25,630 nucleotides of DNA from a virus: the IMG/VR virus record IMGVR_UViG_3300042891_000341, positions 1 through 25,630 of that record; one strand, 5' to 3'. This document shows positions 5,475-14,034 of the stretch, in pieces (the first letter of the stretch is position 1; the number at the start of each line of letters is the position of its first letter). A program made the translations under genes and the position numbers. The notes beneath the pieces were generated by a model. That model was not told where the DNA came from. It searched no databases and saw nothing but the letters and a program-made list of their open reading frames with translations.

Positions 5475-6361
5475 TATACTACAACTCTTCTTGATGTTCC
5501 CATAGCAGCATCTACATTAGATTGAAAAGTTTGCACTACTCCATTTAATAATTCCATTTGTACAAATGTTAAATTACCACCAACAGTAGCAAATTGATAT
5601 TGTTTATCAGGATAACTAACTACTCTTGCAGCGTTGTCGTTGTCTCTAATTCCACCTATAGCTATAGAAATAGAAGCAAGACCAGCAGTTGTTTGATTAG
5701 CAGTTAAAGTATTTATACCTTGTCTCACCAGTTGACCTTTTGGACTTGCTGAACCATCATATCTTGCTATATAATAACCATTACCGGGACTACCAGCAGC
5801 TTCAGCATAGTTAGTTGATGCTACATACAATGCTCTATTTGAATTAGCTCCACTTTTAAATCTACCCGTAATTAATATAGAAAGAGCTGAATTGTTAACA
5901 TATGCACCCATATCTTGAACGTTTCCAGTATTACCATCTGTTGTGGTATATAAAGACATGTGAAATGGTCCGAATGGTCTTTGAGTTTGTGGCACATATG
6001 GTACATTCATGTATATCGCATTTGGGTTAAATGTTGGATGTGTAACACCTACTGCAGATGAACTAAAACCATTGAAATTACTATTAGTTAATGGATTTGA
6101 AAATGTTCCTTGAAATGAACCAGTATTTTTTAAATTATATGAAAATTGTGTTGATAAAGCACCTAAATTATCTGCTACAAAAGGATATATTATATCCATT
6201 GGTGTCCATACACTATTAGATTTTAAATCTAATACTAATTGATTAACAGCAGATCTAAGTCCAGTATTTGTTATGCCAGTTGCTGTGAAAAAGTTTTGTG
6301 CATCTGGATCATATACAATAGCTACTTCTTCTGATTTTACGAATGCGAATGGTGTAAACAT
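5474..6361 (-). CDS. Lectin/laminin-G-like tail protein, 295 aa
   Basis: The N-terminal part shows the pattern 'D-A-x-x-F-x-x-x-T-G-I-T ... A-V-N-x-L-V-x-D-L-K-x-x-x-x-W ... D-x-I-Y-P-F-V' (about residues 18-62). It recurs in tail-end or host-recognition proteins of phages of Bacteroidota, ahead of a concanavalin-like beta-sandwich. The centre (about 85-250) is beta-rich and polar, including SILITGRFKSG and ARYDGSASPKGQLVR, as expected of a lectin-like fold. The C-terminal 35 residues are helical. The likely role is attachment to the cell surface or a fibre tip. It lies three bases downstream of the 1223-aa fibre, an arrangement usual for fibre and tip/adaptor pairs. No enzymatic signature is visible. 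Confidence 0.7.
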   Translation of the reverse strand: MFTPFAFVKSEEVAIVYDPDAQNFFTATGITNTGLRSAVNQLVLDLKSNSVWTPMDIIYPFVADNLGALSTQFSYNLKNTGSFQGTFSNPLTNSNFNGFSSSAVGVTHPTFNPNAIYMNVPYVPQTQRPFGPFHMSLYTTTDGNTGNVQDMGAYVNNSALSILITGRFKSGANSNRALYVASTNYAEAAGSPGNGYYIARYDGSASPKGQLVRQGINTLTANQTTAGLASISIAIGGIRDNDNAARVVSYPDKQYQFATVGGNLTFVQMELLNGVVQTFQSNVDAAMGTSRRVVV

Positions 6362-6364
6362 ATA

Positions 6365-9300
6365 TTATACGAAATTCTTAATATTACTTAAGTAAAGATT
6401 TGTTGAATCAAATGATATCAATGTTATTATGTCTTCTCCATTTGCTGTTGCTGTAGGAGTATAAGCACTACCTGATACTTGTTTTATACTTGAGGCAAAT
6501 GATATTGAACCTGAGGCAACTGATGCTTGTTTAACTCGTAAGTTAATTGTTTGTCCTGGTAATATATTAGAAGGATTTACAAATGTATTTGAACCACTTA
6601 CTAATAATAATGTAAAGAAGTTATCTGTTGAACAATCAAGTGATGCTGTATTTGAACTAATTGATAAAGCTTGTACCTCACCTCTTACAGAACCACTAAA
6701 TACAGTAGATTGTAATGTAGATGAACCAGTTACTATTAATGAACCACTAATAATTTGATTTCCTGTAAATGTAGATGAACCAGTTACTATTAATGAACCT
6801 GAAATTATTGCTCCAGTAGTTGTTGTTAAAGAACCTGTAATTACTGTTGAATTTGATAATCTAATAGTAGTACCGTCAAAATTAAAAATACCATTAATGT
6901 TGATTCCATTGGTTCCAGAAGCAGTAACGTTATAACCTATAGCTACAGCATTTACTCCATTAGCCATTGATGTATTACCTAAAGCAACAGCTCGAAGACC
7001 TTGAGCTTGAGTTGCTGTTCCTATAGCTACTGTTCCTCCTCCTAAAGTATAAGCGCCACTGCCCAATGCAATACTGTTTGCTCCACTTGCTGTGGCTGCA
7101 TTTGTAGTTAAGTATGCAGCAGATCTCATAGCTGTACCAGCACCACCACCTAAACCACTAACTAAACCACCTCCTGTAGCTGCAAAACTTGCACTAACTA
7201 CGGTTCCTGTAAATGAGCCAGATACTACTAAATTAGGAACATATACTGTGTCAGTAGCATTGGAAGATATATTTGAACCTCCAATTACAACTGAACGTGC
7301 GTGACTAACTGTATTATTTTGACCACCTATGACTGCACTATTATGAGCACCTGAATTTATAGTATTACCAGTACCACCAAGAATAGTTGTTTGATCTCCT
7401 CCAAGTAAGGTATTGCTATTTCCTCCAAAAATAGTTCCATAAAATGTAGTTCCACTTATTGTGCTATTATTTGAGGCAACAATAGCAGCATTATCAGATC
7501 TAACTGTTGAATTTTTAGCTCCAAATATACTTGCATCACTAATAGATCCTGAAACTGTATTTCCTCGACCACCAAATATCATATTGTGACTAAAGGGTGT
7601 AGTGACTGTATTGGTACCTCCACCAATTATCATACAATTGTCACCAGAATCAATATTTAAAGTATTTTGAGATCCACCAATAATACTAGCTCCTTCAACT
7701 GGAAAAGAGGAAGATACTGAACTAATAGATTGTATTCTTTGGCTTCTACCTCCAACAATAACAGCGTTATTATATGGAGTTCCATTACTAAGAATTGATG
7801 AACCTGAAGAAACTAGAATTCCACCGTCTGGTACTATAGACGAACCAGAAATTACGTTATCTTTACCTGTATTAATTTGACCAAAAAGTAATGTTGAACC
7901 TGTTACGGTCAATGAACCTGTAGCATTTAATGAACCCGTAACATTAGTAATATCACTTAAACTATCACCTAATGTAGTATTACCTTGAACAGTTGCGTTA
8001 CTTGAAACTTTAAAAGGAATATTAACACCTACCTCGCTAGGACTTATTCTTATCGATTCTTTATAACTATTTAAACCAATAGAAAAATCATTAGTAGTAC
8101 TATACAAGTAATCTCTGTAAGCCATTGGTCCTGGATCGTATCCAGTTTCAAAAACCACACGTCCAATATTATTAGTTGCACCAGCCGTTAAAAGAGGAGT
8201 AGTAGATAAAGTTCCACTAATTTGTAATGAACCAGTAATTATAGCTGAACCAGTAAATGGAAAAGCAGGAGAAGATGGAGCATATGATGCTGATAAAGCA
8301 GTAGTAGCAAAACTTGCTGTTCCTGTTAAATTACCTAAGAAACCTGTTGATGCCGATATTTCTGTACCAACAATAGGAGTAGTAAATGTAACATTAGTAC
8401 CATCATCAGTAATAGTTGAATCATTTAAGTGATGACCACCATTACCTTTAGATAATTTATTGTTTGTTAAGTATGTTGGTGATCCTATTGTACTATACTC
8501 AGGACCAAACATTACAACACCAAAATTATCTGGATCAGCTGAACTTGTGTATTCGTAGAACCAGTCGTTAGTTTGACTATCAAACTGTAAAGATGCTGTA
8601 TAATTGTTGGGAGTACCTGATCCACTGTCTTCTACTTTAATACCAGCATATCTTGTAGCATTTGAAGTATTAAGTACAATAAATGAATCTCCAATGTTAA
8701 CTACTGAACCAGTAATTGTTTGTAAATAACCAATACTTGCAGATTGAAAATTAGCAGTTGAAGCTGATATACTTGTAATGTTTAAGTTAGTAGTACTTGG
8801 TAAAAATGAAGCAGTATCAGCTGAAGTAGCATTTGTAGCAAATGATGCAGTTCCTAATAATGAACCTGTAATGCCTCCAGTTACTAATAATGAACCCGTG
8901 ATTATTGTTGGATTTGATAATCTAATAGTAGTTCCATCATATACAAAAATACCGTTGATATTAATTGCATTAGTACCAGATGCTGTAATATTATAACCAA
9001 TAGCTATACAGTTTGTTCCGTTAGCAAATACTGTATTTCCTAAAGCAACACCACGAACACCTTGAACTTGAGTAGCAGTTCCAATAGCTACTGATCCTGC
9101 TCCTAATGTGTAAGCTCCACTACCTAATGCTATACTATTTCCTCCACTTGCTGTTGCTGGAGTAGCAGTCAAGTATGGAGCAGATCTCATAGATGTAGTA
9201 GCACCACTAAGAGTACCAGCAATTAATCCACCACCGGTCATCGCTAAGTTAGCAACACTTGAACTAACAGCAAAACTTGAACTTAAAGCAACACTTGCAG

Positions 9301-10036
9301 AAACAGCTACACTTGCACTTGTTGCTGTTTGTGCTGAAGTCGCGAATGAACTACTTGTAGATGTAAGACTATATGATGACGAAATACTTGTCGCACTATT
9401 TAACGAACTCACCGCGAAACTTGCAAAAGATGCACTTGTCGCTGTAGCAGCTGAAGTAGCAAACGAAGCTGAAGTTGCTGTATCTGCTGTAACACTATAA
9501 GACGCACTTGTAGCGTTTACTACGTTATTAGCTGTAATACTAAATGTCGAACCGTCGCCTTTGCTAAACGTTGTAGTTGCATCTACTATAGACGCTGTTA
9601 CTAACAAACTACCTGTATTAACAGTAACTGCTGAACCAGTGTCTACAGTTAAATTGAATGTTGAACCATCTCCTTTAGTGAAAGTTAAAGTATTAGAACT
9701 AACACTACCAGTAACCATTAAACTACCAGTATTAACAGTAACTGCAGAACCTGTAGCAACTGTAACTGTAAATTGTGAACTGTCTCCTTTTGTAAAAGTA
9801 ATTACGTTGTTAGCAGCTGAAGCTGTAGTCAACAATGAAGCAGTTGATACTGTTGTTCCTGCATTTAAAGCAAACGAAGCAGTTGTAGCAAACGACGATG
9901 ATATAGCTTGTGATGAGGTAATTAGTAAACTACCTGTAATAGTGTTTCCTAAGCCATCTTGCAATTCACTACCACTTATTTGTGTTAGAAACTGATACGA
10001 TTGACTAATGAATAAGGTGGATAAATTTCTTCCCAT
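6365..10036 (-). CDS. Giant tail fibre with YadA-like and GG-x-x-NT repeats, 1223 aa
   Basis: This is a trimeric-fibre-like protein likely to bind the host. The N-terminus (1-60) may anchor to the tail. Residues about 65-170 hold three FTKGDGSTF-type beta repeats. Residues 175-265 are an Ala/Ser-rich heptad-like stalk (ATSASFATSA). A 95-residue YadA-head-like block (SIALGSGA, SVAIG, VALGN, AIGYN) spans 283-377, and a second copy spans 970-1064. Residues about 410-540 form a globular domain (AGIKVEDSGSG, WFYEYTSS). Residues about 720-925 carry a run of GG-x-x-NT turns (IIGGSQNTL, IFGGRGNTV, VIGGQNNTV), probably a beta-roll. The last 110 residues are a globular cap with LPGQTINLRVKQ. No S74-type self-cleaving chaperone is seen. 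The large size and repeats fit a receptor-binding fibre. Confidence 0.85.
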   Translation of the reverse strand: MGRNLSTLFISQSYQFLTQISGSELQDGLGNTITGSLLITSSQAISSSFATTASFALNAGTTVSTASLLTTASAANNVITFTKGDSSQFTVTVATGSAVTVNTGSLMVTGSVSSNTLTFTKGDGSTFNLTVDTGSAVTVNTGSLLVTASIVDATTTFSKGDGSTFSITANNVVNATSASYSVTADTATSASFATSAATATSASFASFAVSSLNSATSISSSYSLTSTSSSFATSAQTATSASVAVSASVALSSSFAVSSSVANLAMTGGGLIAGTLSGATTSMRSAPYLTATPATASGGNSIALGSGAYTLGAGSVAIGTATQVQGVRGVALGNTVFANGTNCIAIGYNITASGTNAININGIFVYDGTTIRLSNPTIITGSLLVTGGITGSLLGTASFATNATSADTASFLPSTTNLNITSISASTANFQSASIGYLQTITGSVVNIGDSFIVLNTSNATRYAGIKVEDSGSGTPNNYTASLQFDSQTNDWFYEYTSSADPDNFGVVMFGPEYSTIGSPTYLTNNKLSKGNGGHHLNDSTITDDGTNVTFTTPIVGTEISASTGFLGNLTGTASFATTALSASYAPSSPAFPFTGSAIITGSLQISGTLSTTPLLTAGATNNIGRVVFETGYDPGPMAYRDYLYSTTNDFSIGLNSYKESIRISPSEVGVNIPFKVSSNATVQGNTTLGDSLSDITNVTGSLNATGSLTVTGSTLLFGQINTGKDNVISGSSIVPDGGILVSSGSSILSNGTPYNNAVIVGGRSQRIQSISSVSSSFPVEGASIIGGSQNTLNIDSGDNCMIIGGGTNTVTTPFSHNMIFGGRGNTVSGSISDASIFGAKNSTVRSDNAAIVASNNSTISGTTFYGTIFGGNSNTLLGGDQTTILGGTGNTINSGAHNSAVIGGQNNTVSHARSVVIGGSNISSNATDTVYVPNLVVSGSFTGTVVSASFAATGGGLVSGLGGGAGTAMRSAAYLTTNAATASGANSIALGSGAYTLGGGTVAIGTATQAQGLRAVALGNTSMANGVNAVAIGYNVTASGTNGININGIFNFDGTTIRLSNSTVITGSLTTTTGAIISGSLIVTGSSTFTGNQIISGSLIVTGSSTLQSTVFSGSVRGEVQALSISSNTASLDCSTDNFFTLLLVSGSNTFVNPSNILPGQTINLRVKQASVASGSISFASSIKQVSGSAYTPTATANGEDIITLISFDSTNLYLSNIKNFV
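6845..7129 (-). repeat. YadA-head-like block, C-terminal copy
   Basis: It encodes fibre residues 970-1064. It aligns without gaps to the block at 8906-9190, and by my hand count about 75 of 95 residues are identical, whereas many third codon positions differ. The copies are therefore an old duplication kept at protein level. Confidence 0.85.
8906..9190 (-). repeat. YadA-head-like block, N-terminal copy
   Basis: It encodes fibre residues 283-377, from the Met-Arg-Ser-Ala start to IRLSNPT. The partner copy is at 6845-7129. Both are followed by an ITGSL-type stalk. Confidence 0.85.
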
Positions 10037-10042
10037 TATATG

Positions 10043-10678
10043 TTAAAAATTAGATACATTGCTTTTATAGGCAGCATAAGGATACTGCGGAAATTGTGGA
10101 TAACGACTATCGTAAACTGGTAAACCACATTCACGAGCTTGATTATAATGATAACCTCTACCATTACGTCTCATAACTATAGGATTTCTGTATTGAACAC
10201 CGAAATCGGGGTACATTTCTTGTAATTCTACGTTACCATTTAACTCAGGAAAATCACCTTGATTTTGAATTAAATAGTTAGTTAAACGTTCAGCATAAAA
10301 TTGAGCTTTATTTTTTACTGATTCACGTTTACGATTATACCAAGTTCCATCAGCTTCTACACTATTTTCACCACCCGTAGGAATTAGTAGACCATTATTA
10401 CGAGGTCGTAGGTAAATGTCTTCTAAACTATAATAGTAAGCAAAATAGATAGCAGCGTTTTGAACCCAATCTACTACTAGTGTTTGATAGTCACCTGATA
10501 AAGTACCTGTCTTAATATCAGCAAGTATTTTATTGTATAATTTAGTGCCTAATATTCTTTGAATTTCAATGTCTTGACTTTCTCTAATAGCACTAGACAA
10601 TAACTTACTGTCAACATTGTTATTAATGTCAGTAAATTGTCTTATATTAGCTTCGCTTATGATGAATACGTCTATCAT
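10043..10678 (-). CDS. Head-tail connector, DUF6712-like, 211 aa
   Basis: The N-terminal 100 residues follow a pattern I associate with DUF6712/gp6-like connectors. It reads 'I-x-E-A-N-I-R-x-x-T-x-I-x-x-N-V-D ... L-x-x-A-I-R-E-S-Q-D-I-x-I-Q-x-I-L-G-T-x-L-Y-x-K-I', then a Y-x-x-L-V-x-x-W-V-x-x-A helix. Such proteins form a ring beneath the portal and join head to tail. The C-terminal 60 residues are rich in Tyr, Pro and Arg and probably disordered (YDSRYPQFPQYPYAAYKS). It lies one base downstream of the portal gene's stop, the usual place for a connector, which strengthens the call. Confidence 0.72.
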   Translation of the reverse strand: MIDVFIISEANIRQFTDINNNVDSKLLSSAIRESQDIEIQRILGTKLYNKILADIKTGTLSGDYQTLVVDWVQNAAIYFAYYYSLEDIYLRPRNNGLLIPTGGENSVEADGTWYNRKRESVKNKAQFYAERLTNYLIQNQGDFPELNGNVELQEMYPDFGVQYRNPIVMRRNGRGYHYNQARECGLPVYDSRYPQFPQYPYAAYKSNVSNF

Positions 10679-10679
10679 T

Positions 10680-11942
10680 TTATAATAAATTTGTGTTTAT
10701 TGGTTCTGGATCTACTACCTCATTTGTGTAAGGTGTATTTAATCTGTCAGCACGTTCAATTTGTGCTTCTAATATGTTGTCTTCTCCTACTTCACTTTCT
10801 TGTCCTGTAACAACATCTACTTCTTCTTTACCATCGCTGTATAATTTTAATTGTTCAACACCTAAAATGTAATCATTACCGTAGTTAATTTTAAATATTT
10901 CGTCAAAACAATCTAAAATTGCTTGTTGAAATGGTTTAACTACTGTGTTTGTAAACAATAAATAAGCTTCTGTTGTTTCTGTTCTGCCACCTAATTGTCC
11001 TTCTGTTTTAATTCCTAACATCATAGGCGAAGTAATTCGGTGAGCAGTTAATATTTTCTGTGTAACTAAATCGTTTATAGTTGTATAATACTCATCAGTT
11101 CCATTTGATTGAATAGGTGTAATAACTGGAGCATTTTCTGGACTATCAACGTCCATATAAATCAAGCTTCCAGCGTTTTGAGTTCCGCCATATTGTTGAC
11201 GAAGCATTATTTCAATTGCTTCTCTTTCTTCTTCGTTGGCATTAGTAAATGTAGTAATAGCCACAGAGGGAACAACACCGTTAGTAATGTTATTAAGGTG
11301 AAAATTATCAACTTGAGCATCTAATTCTATGATTTTTAAAGCCCCAACATAATCAGGTAGAGGATAATATTTCATACCTGGTCTGTAAGCGTAGTATACA
11401 TAGATTTGACTTGGCTCGTCGTATTTACTATTTGGGTTATATACAGGTAAGTATGGAATATCTTCTAACGACTGATTAATCCATGAATTTGTTTCATTCC
11501 AACCGTCCCAAATGTAATATCCTGGAACCTTACCTCTTAAATTCTTTTCTTTAGCTCTAACATAACTAAAATCAATATGATATGTTTCTGCTATTTTACT
11601 TCTGTCTTTACTCCAAATTACTTCTAAAGCAAAACCACCAAATAATTTTAAGTCTTTAGCTACTTTTTTATAAATGTCATTCCACGATTCGTTATCGTAG
11701 TTTGCAAAATCTAATGTTTCAGGCATGTTGGAAGTTAATCCATTGCCTACAATTGCTTCAACAGTTGCATTAACACAAGTTCCATGAATTGAACTATAAT
11801 TTACTAAGTCAATTAATTTGCCAGGAAAATTATTGTCAGAACCGAAACTAATGTAAAATTGATCCTTACGCTCAATTAAACTAATACGAGCGTTTGAGTC
11901 TTGTACTCTAGGAATTGTTTTAAATGTATATTTGTTACTCAT
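10680..11942 (-). CDS. Portal protein, 420 aa
   Basis: This forms the dodecameric channel at the capsid vertex through which DNA is packaged. The order of segments is that of PBSX/HK97-type portals. An N-terminal wing begins near residue 30 (YISFGSDNNFPGKLIDLVNYSSIHGTC) and is followed by a helix-strand core with LFGGFALEVIW (about 100-110). A stem region includes VDNFHLNNITNGVVPS (about 211-226), and the crown/clip has RITSPMMLGIKTEGQLGGRTE (about 302-322) before the long helix with KPFQQAILDCFDEIF. The last 45 residues are acidic. The start overlaps the previous stop by one base (TAATG). The gene lies after the capsid genes, which is less common than portal-first orders. Confidence 0.9.
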   Translation of the reverse strand: MSNKYTFKTIPRVQDSNARISLIERKDQFYISFGSDNNFPGKLIDLVNYSSIHGTCVNATVEAIVGNGLTSNMPETLDFANYDNESWNDIYKKVAKDLKLFGGFALEVIWSKDRSKIAETYHIDFSYVRAKEKNLRGKVPGYYIWDGWNETNSWINQSLEDIPYLPVYNPNSKYDEPSQIYVYYAYRPGMKYYPLPDYVGALKIIELDAQVDNFHLNNITNGVVPSVAITTFTNANEEEREAIEIMLRQQYGGTQNAGSLIYMDVDSPENAPVITPIQSNGTDEYYTTINDLVTQKILTAHRITSPMMLGIKTEGQLGGRTETTEAYLLFTNTVVKPFQQAILDCFDEIFKINYGNDYILGVEQLKLYSDGKEEVDVVTGQESEVGEDNILEAQIERADRLNTPYTNEVVDPEPINTNLL

Positions 11943-12394
11943 TATGGATAATTATAAGTGTAATAGTAAGCTCCGTTTACCGGCACTGGATATTGTGTAA
12001 TACTATATTCATTAGTCCCCGATACATATGCTCTTTCAGTTGATAATAAGGTTCCTTTTACAAGAGCTCCACCACCATCCCAAGTATTATTAGTAGCATT
12101 CCATAAAGTTGCTTGTGTTTGCCAAATACCTAAAGTACCTCCTTGAGTAAATGTATAAATGTCTACATCATATTGTCCTGAAGCTGTTGGAACAGAACTA
12201 CCTGTTAATTGAATTACTAACCAAGGATTTGCTGCACTAACTGTATTAGCTAAAGTAGCAATTATGTTTGGCGTTGTATTCTTGTTGATAGATTGAGTAA
12301 AATCTAATAATACTTGTGTTGTTCCAGCCGGAGCCAACACATCAGGATAAACTGCGTTAGTATTAGTTGCCTGTGAGTGGTTTAACTGTAGCAT
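11942..12394 (-). CDS. Small beta-rich structural protein, 150 aa
   Basis: The protein is beta-rich with many Thr, Asn and Tyr residues and almost no lysine. It has a leading segment (MLQLNHSQATNTNAVYPD) and later strands such as WLVIQLTGSSVP and QYDVDIYTF. The C-terminus is a Tyr-rich strand, YYYTYNYP. Small beta-sandwich proteins of this look lie among structural genes in related phages, and I would guess a tail, decoration or fibre-attachment part. It is followed directly by the portal (one-base overlap) and preceded by a 67-base gap holding a GC-rich hairpin after the tail-tube-like gene. Confidence 0.68.
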   Translation of the reverse strand: MLQLNHSQATNTNAVYPDVLAPAGTTQVLLDFTQSINKNTTPNIIATLANTVSAANPWLVIQLTGSSVPTASGQYDVDIYTFTQGGTLGIWQTQATLWNATNNTWDGGGALVKGTLLSTERAYVSGTNEYSITQYPVPVNGAYYYTYNYP

Positions 12395-12414
12395 AGGCTA
12401 TATTCAACCAAGTA

Positions 12415-12441
12415 GGGGGTTACGCAATAAGCGCAACCCCC
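12415..12441. other. GC-rich hairpin between tail-tube-like and 150-aa genes
   Basis: GGGGGTT at 12415-12421 pairs with AACCCCC at 12435-12441. Inside, after an A-C mismatch, CGC pairs with GCG around AATAA. On the minus strand, the direction of the genes, it is followed by TACTTGG, not a T-run. It may partly terminate, block nucleases or mark a processing point so that capsid and tube messages exceed those of the genes downstream. On the plus strand it is followed by GTTTGGTTTATTT, but no plus-strand gene is there. Confidence 0.6.
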
Positions 12442-12461
12442 GTTTGGTTTATTTAAAAAGA

Positions 12462-13019
12462 TTAAGCGTAAGTAGTAATAGTAATACCACTCAAAGAGCC
12501 AGTGAATGTAGTAGCTGAACCACTAACTTCACTTGCTGGGTTAGGTTCGTTACCTGAGAATACCAAGTTGTAACCGTTCAAATCACTGAATGCAGTACCT
12601 GTATTTGAAGTACCACTCAATAACTGAGCGCCATTAACTTGGCCCATCAAGAACCAACGTGCTTCACCATCAGTTGAACCGTTTTGAGTTTCAATGATGA
12701 TTTTTAAGTTCGGGTTTTGAGCTAATACCTTAACTTGGTTCCTTACAGACTGCTGCATTTTGAAGAATACAGCGTTGATGCTTTGGTTGTAAACGATAGT
12801 TCCGTTTTCAGGAGTAGCTACTAATTCTTCACCGTAGTTAGACGTTTGTCTGAACAATTGGAATTGGTAGAATACACCTGAACCTGTAATACCTGTAATA
12901 GTACCGTCAGCAGCAGTGTTGATTGTTGTAATAGAACCAGAAAGGATATAAAGTGCTTTTAAACCACCTGTATTGTCGCGGCATCCTAACTGGAAACCTG
13001 ATGTAATATCGCAAGCCAT
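12462..13019 (-). CDS. Putative tail tube protein, 185 aa
   Basis: The sequence opens with CDITSGFQLGCRDNTGGLKALY and continues with an 'ISGSGVFYQFQLFRQTSNYGEEL', 'ENGTIVYNQSI' and 'FKMQQSVRNQVKVLAQN' pattern, then GTAFSDLNGYNLVFSGNEPNPA. I know this pattern as a very common structural protein encoded straight after the major capsid protein in phages of Bacteroidota. Its size, beta-rich make-up and position suggest it forms the tail tube, but I cannot prove this from sequence alone. The coding DNA is richer in GC-ending codons than the tail genes, as is the capsid gene, which fits high expression. It starts 38 bases after the capsid stop behind an AT-rich leader without a Shine-Dalgarno site. 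Confidence 0.68.
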   Translation of the reverse strand: MACDITSGFQLGCRDNTGGLKALYILSGSITTINTAADGTITGITGSGVFYQFQLFRQTSNYGEELVATPENGTIVYNQSINAVFFKMQQSVRNQVKVLAQNPNLKIIIETQNGSTDGEARWFLMGQVNGAQLLSGTSNTGTAFSDLNGYNLVFSGNEPNPASEVSGSATTFTGSLSGITITTYA

Positions 13020-13057
13020 AATTTTATTTTTCTGGTTTTAAATTGTTAAACAAAGGA

Positions 13058-14014
13058 TTAAGCTAAATCGTTAGATACCCAGAATTCAGGATATGCGATG
13101 TTAACTCCCAACTTAGTAGCAATACGGTGACGCAATGTATCAGTGTTGATATCGTACCACAATTGGAATTCAGTGAAGTCACTCAATAAGTCAGTACCAA
13201 CAACGATTTGTTTAGCAGGGCCTAAAACGACACGGTTTGAACCTTGCAAACCTACAGTACCAACAACTTTAATGTTTGGTTGGAATGGGTATTGCATTTC
13301 ATACAAACCACCACGGTTAGTTACAGAACTAGGATCGAAGTAGAAGTTGTTAGCTAAACGAAGAGCAGTCAAATAGTTACGGAACAAAGTAACACTCATG
13401 AAGAAAGTCAAATCTTCACGGTCAGCTACATCGGCGCTAGAAGCAGCGATCATTTGATCCATAGTACCTAAAATGTTACCTGAAGTAACGATAGAACCAG
13501 CTGAACCTGAAGTGAAAGTAGGAACTACTACACCTGAAGTTGAACCAGAAATAATAACGTTCAAGCCACTTACGTTACAAGTTCCACCGAAAGTAGAAGC
13601 TGAACCTGAAACTTGACGCCACAAGAATTGGTCGTTAGCTTTTTGGAATTGGTTTACCAACAATTCGCTGTACTGAGTAGCCAAAGCGAAAGTTTCGTTG
13701 TAAGAACCTGGAGCCAAAGCAGAGATACCTAAGTATTTCTTGTCGAGGTCTTTCAAACATAAAGCATCGAATGATGTACGAGGACATACTTCGATAGTAC
13801 GTTGAGAGAAGGTAGCTGATCCAGAAGCACTTGATACACAAGTACCGTTCTGCATGTAAAGACTAACTTCGAAAAGGTTAATTGGTTCTTGGTATTTAAC
13901 ACCTTCCTGTATTGTTACATATTCTACAGTAGAACCAGCATAAACCATCTTGATGATCAACTCACCAGCAATCTGGTTGTTGAAATCGGATAGAGCGGAT
14001 ACGTTTAATGACAT
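13058..14014 (-). CDS. Major capsid protein, 318 aa
   Basis: The protein is likely the HK97-fold shell subunit. Supporting features are its position after protease and scaffold, its size, and a C-terminal half with the run 'NIKVVGTVGLQGSNRVVLGP' and 'IVVGTDLLSDFTEFQLWYD', then RHRIATKLGVNIAYPEFWV. This order (P-domain strands, then 'vG.d', 'w.d' and a final 'R...G..i.yPe.wv') is familiar from capsid proteins of such phages. The N-terminal region has three cysteines near residues 58-86 (NGTCVSS, EVCPRTSFDALCL) and there is one more in the insertion (GGTCNVSG, about 145-152). Codon choice is more GC-ending than in neighbouring tail genes. No classic N-terminal delta domain is present because scaffold function is separate. 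Confidence 0.85.
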   Translation of the reverse strand: MSLNVSALSDFNNQIAGELIIKMVYAGSTVEYVTIQEGVKYQEPINLFEVSLYMQNGTCVSSASGSATFSQRTIEVCPRTSFDALCLKDLDKKYLGISALAPGSYNETFALATQYSELLVNQFQKANDQFLWRQVSGSASTFGGTCNVSGLNVIISGSTSGVVVPTFTSGSAGSIVTSGNILGTMDQMIAASSADVADREDLTFFMSVTLFRNYLTALRLANNFYFDPSSVTNRGGLYEMQYPFQPNIKVVGTVGLQGSNRVVLGPAKQIVVGTDLLSDFTEFQLWYDINTDTLRHRIATKLGVNIAYPEFWVSNDLA

Positions 14015-14034
14015 AGTTGTATTATTTTAATTGT

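Noticed and set aside
6365-6720. An S74-type intramolecular chaperone at the end of the fibre
   Set aside because: The C-terminal domain lacks the Ser/Lys cleavage pattern and its helical coil. It resembles a beta-rich cap instead.
9561-9995. Long plus-strand frames opposite the fibre gene (also at 7092-7304 and 8778-8996)
   Set aside because: They are antisense shadows of the Ala/Thr/Val/Ser-rich repeats, with hydrophobic low-complexity products and no leader or neighbour context.
6365-10036. A diversity-generating retroelement target in the fibre
   Set aside because: No reverse transcriptase, no short template repeat and no adenine-biased pair of repeats is visible. The two 95-residue blocks differ at silent positions in all bases, which fits ordinary divergence.
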